This document shows, piece after piece, positions 59,574 through 64,000 of a stretch of DNA of 64,000 bases; positions within the stretch are counted from its first letter, which is position 1; each line of letters begins with the position of its first letter. The notes beneath the pieces are model-generated. The model searched no databases. It worked only from the letters and a program-made list of their open reading frames with translations, and had not been told where the DNA came from. Source of the stretch: Rhodamnia argentea (taxonomy: Eukaryota; Streptophyta; Magnoliopsida; Myrtales; Myrtaceae); assembly GCF_020921035.1 (NCBI RefSeq), contig NC_063154.1:2480001-2544000 (forward strand). Reading direction: 5' to 3'. A program made the position numbers and the translations under genes.

Positions 59574-61529
59574 ATACCATGAACTAGAACCCCAAAAAGA
59601 AAGGAAAAAAAAAAAGCGAAAAAACCAAAGATTGTAATCTTTAGGGAGGTCTAGCTAGGGTTTATCATGAACCAAGGGAAGGAAAAAGAAGGTGGATCCA
59701 GGAAATGCATGGTACCTAGCGCTCTTGTAAGGAAGACCAATTATGCGGTGATGATATTTCTAGGGTTTAATACAAACGATGGTTTTTCGACATTCTCCTC
59801 TGCATGCTCGTTTTCTAACGTTGTTCTTATCTCTCTGTGCTTACTCTGTTGGATTGATTGCTGTAATCTTCTATATTTTTCTTTTTTTTTTTTGGGCTCT
59901 TGGGGAGGCTTTGGAAATTGGGATTCACCTCCTCTCGTCGGGAAATTTGTGTCTTCTTGAAGCGCACGATGAAGATGCAACTTCGCTATTATAAAAATGA
60001 CAGTCTTCCCAAGCTTTGAATTTCATGCACCGACACGTCCTTGAGCCCAAAACAGAAGACGACGTGGATTTGAACGTGGTCAGCCTTCTCTGGCAGTGTG
60101 TTCTGACCTCGATGTACCATTTGTCTTTGTTGATTTAGACCTCGGATTCGAATTTTTACTTGACAGAACCAGAAAAGAGAAGCACAGGCACAGGGTATGA
60201 GATATGATGAACCGGAACAACTTAAGACTGACGACGGCGACACTGCACTGCATCATGTGTTAGCATTGAGGCGGGAGGGGCTTCATGAAGTCCTTGTCAC
60301 GTGTCTGGTGATCAAACGTACGTGTAGAGGCGTCAAACGTGAATATCAGGTCGGGTTAGACTGAGTCGAAAATATTCCGATTCAAATAGAATCACTGAGC
60401 CAGTTTTGATACAGGTGCCATATAATAATGACTCATATCCAACCCAATCTATATTCCTAAAACACTTTCATATTTAACACAATATAGGAAAACTCAAGCT
60501 AAAATTAAGGTGAGAGCGCGAGGTCAAATGAGAGCGAGAGAGAAAGAAAAAACATTCATCGAATAAAAGTGAGTTGGATCTAAATAAGTTATAAAAATAT
60601 TTATGATCCATTTAATACTTATATTATATTTAAATCTATCTATGACATGTTTTGTTGAATTTAACTACCGCGTATAATAATTCAGCTCATCATTTATGTA
60701 TTAAGAAATAAGTTTACACTTATCAACTTGGGCTAAGTATCATGAAACGAGGAAGTTGTCATGAGAATGTTTAGATCTCATTCTCATCGGTACCAATTCC
60801 ATTATAATTATCGCAAGTTTGGTGCCTCGCGAGGTTGGGAAAGCAAAAGACAGATTGGGTCGATGTTGAGTAAAAGGTATGTGTGTAAGGAATCCGAATT
60901 GTCGGAAGAAAAAGTCGCCGCCCCGCCCTGTCCCATCGAACTCTTATGTGGAAAATGGGGTGCGGCACGTCATAAAATAATACCTAGGATCTAACTTTCC
61001 CTTGGATAGATTTTGCGTACGGAATAATTTGAGAATGCGCAGCTCAATTTTGAACAATTGTTCAGCCTGTTTCGTTTCCACCATGATTGCACCCCATAAC
61101 TACGCCAATCCCTTGTGAAGACAAGTGTTTAATCAACTCAAGAAAAAGAGTGACTTAAAAGGCTTTATATGGTTACGTACGCGTGAGAGTTCTTGATAAA
61201 TAGTTGGATTTTGTGCCTTAGAAAAAGCGTAGCATCTCAGGCTCGACTCCCACGCGACCTAATCATACAAGAGCCACGTATTCTTCTAAGGTACACATAC
61301 CGAAAACAAAGAAGAAACGGTTAACTTCGGCTCGAGATATAAAATCCGCTTATCATACGGAAAATATTTTTCGAAAGAGCAAATTTTCTCTTCTCTTAAT
61401 GTTTCAATCGCTTAGGAAAATGAGTCAATGAAAAATATTGTTTTAAACGATGAAAAACTTATGCTTAAATTCAAGAAAATAATTTTCTTTTTAAAAAGTC
61501 AGAAATGATTTTTCCAAAGTAAGACTAGA
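59574..61529. other. 3' flank of WOX5 and spacer
   Basis: WOX5 3' UTR, then spacer without a recognised gene. 61360-61510 has GGAAAATATTTTTCG and related words in both orientations, resembling decayed MITE ends. Confidence 0.4.
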
Positions 61530-62270
61530 TATCAACAACTGGACGTAAAGCTCTAGCTTAAGCGCGGGAACCCTAAAGCTCGTTCACGGATCCCCAATGT
61601 TCGGGTCCATTGAAGTCGAACCCACGACCCTACCGTCCATGCTTGTATCAATCGGGGTCCGGCCCGTAGCCCCGACACACAAGCTCATGTCCACAAAGGC
61701 AGAGCACAAGACCTTGGTAATCGTGCTCGAGCTCGATTCTCGGCACTTAGGCTTGAGTCCCTAATGCTTATGCCTAGATCCCTCGCTCCCAAGCCTTGGT
61801 ACATAAAGACCAAGGCCCGAGATCCCATGCACGTGCACGGAGCATTTGAGGCCTACCTAGGATGCCGATGCCCGTGCCATGGTCCCAACACTTGCACCCA
61901 AGTCCATTGAGGTTGGCCTAGTTACTTAGTGCCCAAGCCTAGGTCCATCAAGGCTAGCCTCGGGACCCCGGGATCCAAGCACGCGCACTAGGGTCCCAAG
62001 CTCGACCTTTGTGGTCTTAGGCCGGGTGTTGGGGACTAAAAAATGAGCACTAGGGTAGAAGGACCGATCTTGATGGACCAAAGCATGAGCATCGGGGTCC
62101 AAACCTCGGCCTTGACGGACCCAAGCTCGGCTACGGGATATCCGGGCATAGGAACCCGGGCACCCGGGACTTGGGCACGAGCACCCGGGTCCTTGGCTAG
62201 GCTAATCTAGCCTTCTGAGGACCCGAGTCCGAGCACCGAGGACCCAAGTTTGGCTGTCAAAGTCTTGAAC
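61530..62270. repeat. GC-rich degenerate repetitive tract
   Basis: About 740 bp of words such as CCCAAGC, GGGTCC, CCCGGGCAC and ACCTTGGT recurring in both orientations at irregular spacing, unlike the AT-rich flanks. No open frame with a known domain. It resembles the GC-rich core of a non-autonomous transposon; ends are not defined. Confidence 0.45.
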
Positions 62271-63165
62271 GCTTCATCTCTCTGTTCTTTAGTGTTCAAA
62301 ATAGAGAGATAAAGCACTCACGTTGGTAAATTTCACCAACCACCTTCTCTCTCTAATAGCGACTCTGGCTTGCTTGAAGCCAACGATGTGAGATCCAAAC
62401 TTAGCGACGTTGAATCTGAAGTCCCGAGCTCAACTCCGACCTCAACGGCGTTGAATTTGACATGAGCACCATCGCCTCGATCGTGATTGATGAAGACTCG
62501 GTCATCTTCCTTGACTTGACCGTTGGTTCATAAACTCAATCTTCTTCCAGCGGGGCTTTAGGGTTTAGAACAGAGAGATAATGGGAGAAGAAACGTGGAG
62601 AGGGAGAGGGGAGAGTGAAGAGAGATATCCATTTGGGTGTTGGATAGGAAAAGAAGGTTACCCAATACGATGTCGTTTTGCTAACGCATATAAGTTGGGC
62701 AAGTATTTTTGCCACGTAGGAAAGAGAAATGATTAAAATATGCCAACATTTTTTGTAAGCCACATTAGACGGACTTAACGGAAGGGCTCGATTGAACCTA
62801 TTTGATAAGTGTTAGGATTTAGGTGACAAGTTTTAAAATTTTTTAGTGAACGTATCCCTTAAAAGAAAAATCAATGTCTGATCTGGCCTAAGTTGAAAGC
62901 CCAAATCGGCAAGATCTATTTCTGGCAATGTCAATGGGCCTTTGAGGCCCATTATAAGCCAATATCAACTACGATTTCGCAAATCACAGAATTCAAGCGA
63001 GCGAAGCCTTTCAAAACTTTGGCCTTCCTTGCTCCTCCAGTTCTCATACTCTTTATACCTTTTCTTCCTCGCAAGCAACTCCTACTCAGACGCCTGAACA
63101 AGGAGCAAGCGCCGGGAACAATCGCGAAGAAGTCAGGCTCCGGCGATCGCGTTTCGGAGCGAGCG
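62271..63165. promoter_or_regulatory. Spacer and promoter of RPN8
   Basis: Two inverted words (TCTCTCTGTTCTTTAGTGTTC near 62278-62298 and TTTAGAACAGAGAGATAA near 62564-62581) bracket about 300 bp. Close to the gene, TGGGCC (62935-62940) and GGCCCA (62946-62951) are site II type elements typical of plant housekeeping promoters, about 220 bp before the RPN8 start codon. Confidence 0.5.
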
Positions 63166-63352
63166 ATGGACGTGATAAAGACGCAGCAGATATCAGCAAG
63201 GCCGATAGAGAAGGTGATAGTCCATCCTCTGGTCCTTCTCAGCATCGTCGACAATTACAATAGAGTCGCCAAGGACACTCGCAGGCGCGTCGTCGGGGTC
63301 TTGCTCGGTAGCACCTTCAAAGGCACCGTCGATGTCACCAACAGCTATGCAG
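63166..63352 (+). CDS. RPN8: 26S proteasome regulatory subunit RPN8 (PSMD7), first exon
   Basis: Non-catalytic MPN-domain partner of the deubiquitinase RPN11 in the 19S lid. Exon 1 gives 62 codons plus one base and ends at GCAG/GTTTCG. The protein starts [20 protein letters not shown] and runs [29 protein letters not shown], then [12 protein letters not shown], the family N terminus of the MPN fold. RPN8 lacks the catalytic JAMM metal site, which lies beyond this exon. The start was chosen at the Met matching the family; the open frame upstream to 62893 is leader. The rest of the gene (about 245 residues) is outside the window; 63353-64000 appears to be intron. Confidence 0.93.
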
Positions 63353-64000
63353 GTTTCGTGTCGGCTCTCTCTTTTTGATTTTCGGCTTCCCTGATTTGAT
63401 TGGGGATTTTTGCTTTCTCCAGTCGGATTTAGATCTGGATGCATTGGGAATGCTAGTGAGAAACAGTTCATCTCTTGACGTGATTGGTATGGCGTAACTT
63501 GACTTGGTATTGGCGAGAGTGCAATAGGTTCTGTTGAAGAATGAGGTTTAGGATCTTGATTGAGCAAATTTTGGAGAGCTCGCAGCTCAATATTTTGCAA
63601 CGTGGCTTTAGTTTGATCACTAAACGCTTAGGACTATAGTTTCTTTGAGGAAACAAGCTTCAAACTTGTCTACCTTGGCTTTTGGAGGATAAATTAGTTT
63701 GCCGAGTTTGAAGCAGAGCATTCAAGTGGACCATCTGTTATCTCTGACCCTTCAGCGGTGGTTTCTTAAGTGAGGATAAAATTAAAACGAAGATGCAAGG
63801 TGTTGAGTTATGGAAATCATTGAAGGGAAGGCCATAGGCAACTAGAGAGGCATTTGACTTAGTATTTTCTTCCTGAAATTTCTGCCATTTAATGAGGGGA
63901 GCCATCGCAGAAATGGTTTAGTCTGGTGTTTCTATAAAATTGATACCGCTGTTGCTTATTTGAATCTATTAGCTAGCATTTGTCTGGTATTATATGAGTA
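63353..64000. other. First intron of RPN8 (incomplete)
   Basis: T-rich plant intron sequence following the exon 1 donor. The expected next exon (family sequence beginning with a Pro-Phe-Glu-Glu-acidic stretch) is not found before the window ends. Confidence 0.6.

Noticed and set aside
61215-61260. tRNA-like B-box word (GGCTCGACTCC)
   Set aside because: No matching A box, acceptor stem or cloverleaf could be assembled around it.
1-64000. CRISPR arrays, prokaryotic operons, rRNA genes or an exotic new multi-gene system
   Set aside because: No regularly spaced repeats, no rRNA sequence, and all recognised genes are ordinary plant nuclear genes with introns.

Overview
The window looks like nuclear chromosomal DNA of a eudicot flowering plant. 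The genes have many GT-AG introns, an AT-rich intergenic background, plant-only families (AUX1/LAX, WOX, HSPRO, PIP1, WIYLD) and plant-type hAT and Mutator-like elements. A Myrtaceae (eucalypt-like) source would fit, but that is an impression, not something proved here.

Layout. (1) 1-15735 is a tandem segmental duplication on the minus strand. Unit A (about 145-4498) holds a WIYLD-domain gene and a broken copy of the 3' end of an AUX1/LAX gene. Unit B (about 4800-15735) holds a second WIYLD gene and the real 3' end of the auxin carrier. Unit B was later enlarged by a degenerate hAT transposon (7915-10838) and by a long-TIR element (11706-14896) that is itself split by a probable solo LTR (12060-14454). 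(2) 15370-17761: complete LAX-type auxin influx carrier, 8 coding exons. (3) 18-22 kb: decayed repeats. (4) 21996-28434: head-to-head pair SYP31 (Golgi Qa-SNARE, minus) and RPP0 (ribosomal protein P0, plus), sharing 637 bp of upstream DNA with a TATA box and telo-boxes. (5) 28.4-35.4 kb: repeat-rich gap with a Mutator-like element carrying 9-bp target duplications and a dense G-box cluster. (6) 35407-36879: intronless HSPRO gene. (7) 39149-45943: convergent pair, a TPR-like protein (plus) and a GT64 glycosyltransferase (minus). (8) 48778-50216: PIP1 aquaporin. (9) 51-58 kb: LINE relic, hAT-type MITEs and foldback elements. (10) 58784-59573: WOX5-type homeobox gene. (11) 63166 onward: first exon of the proteasome lid subunit RPN8, cut off by the window edge.

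How the genes relate. This is a eukaryotic neighbourhood, so there is no operon logic. The genes are mostly housekeeping (P0, RPN8, SYP31), transport (LAX, PIP1), cell-surface glycan (GT64), defence-linked (HSPRO) and root stem-cell (WOX5) functions. LAX and WOX5 both belong to root auxin and stem-cell biology, but they lie 41 kb apart with unrelated genes between, so I draw no functional link.

I found no new multi-gene system, CRISPR array, rRNA or convincing tRNA gene. The most informative observations are the duplication history (with a paralogous empty site that dates a nested transposon insertion), a deletion that removes the ancestral splice donor in one WIYLD copy, several transposons with readable target-site duplications, and an orphan G-box cluster. 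All exon models come from reading splice signals and family conservation by eye; UTR limits are not defined.
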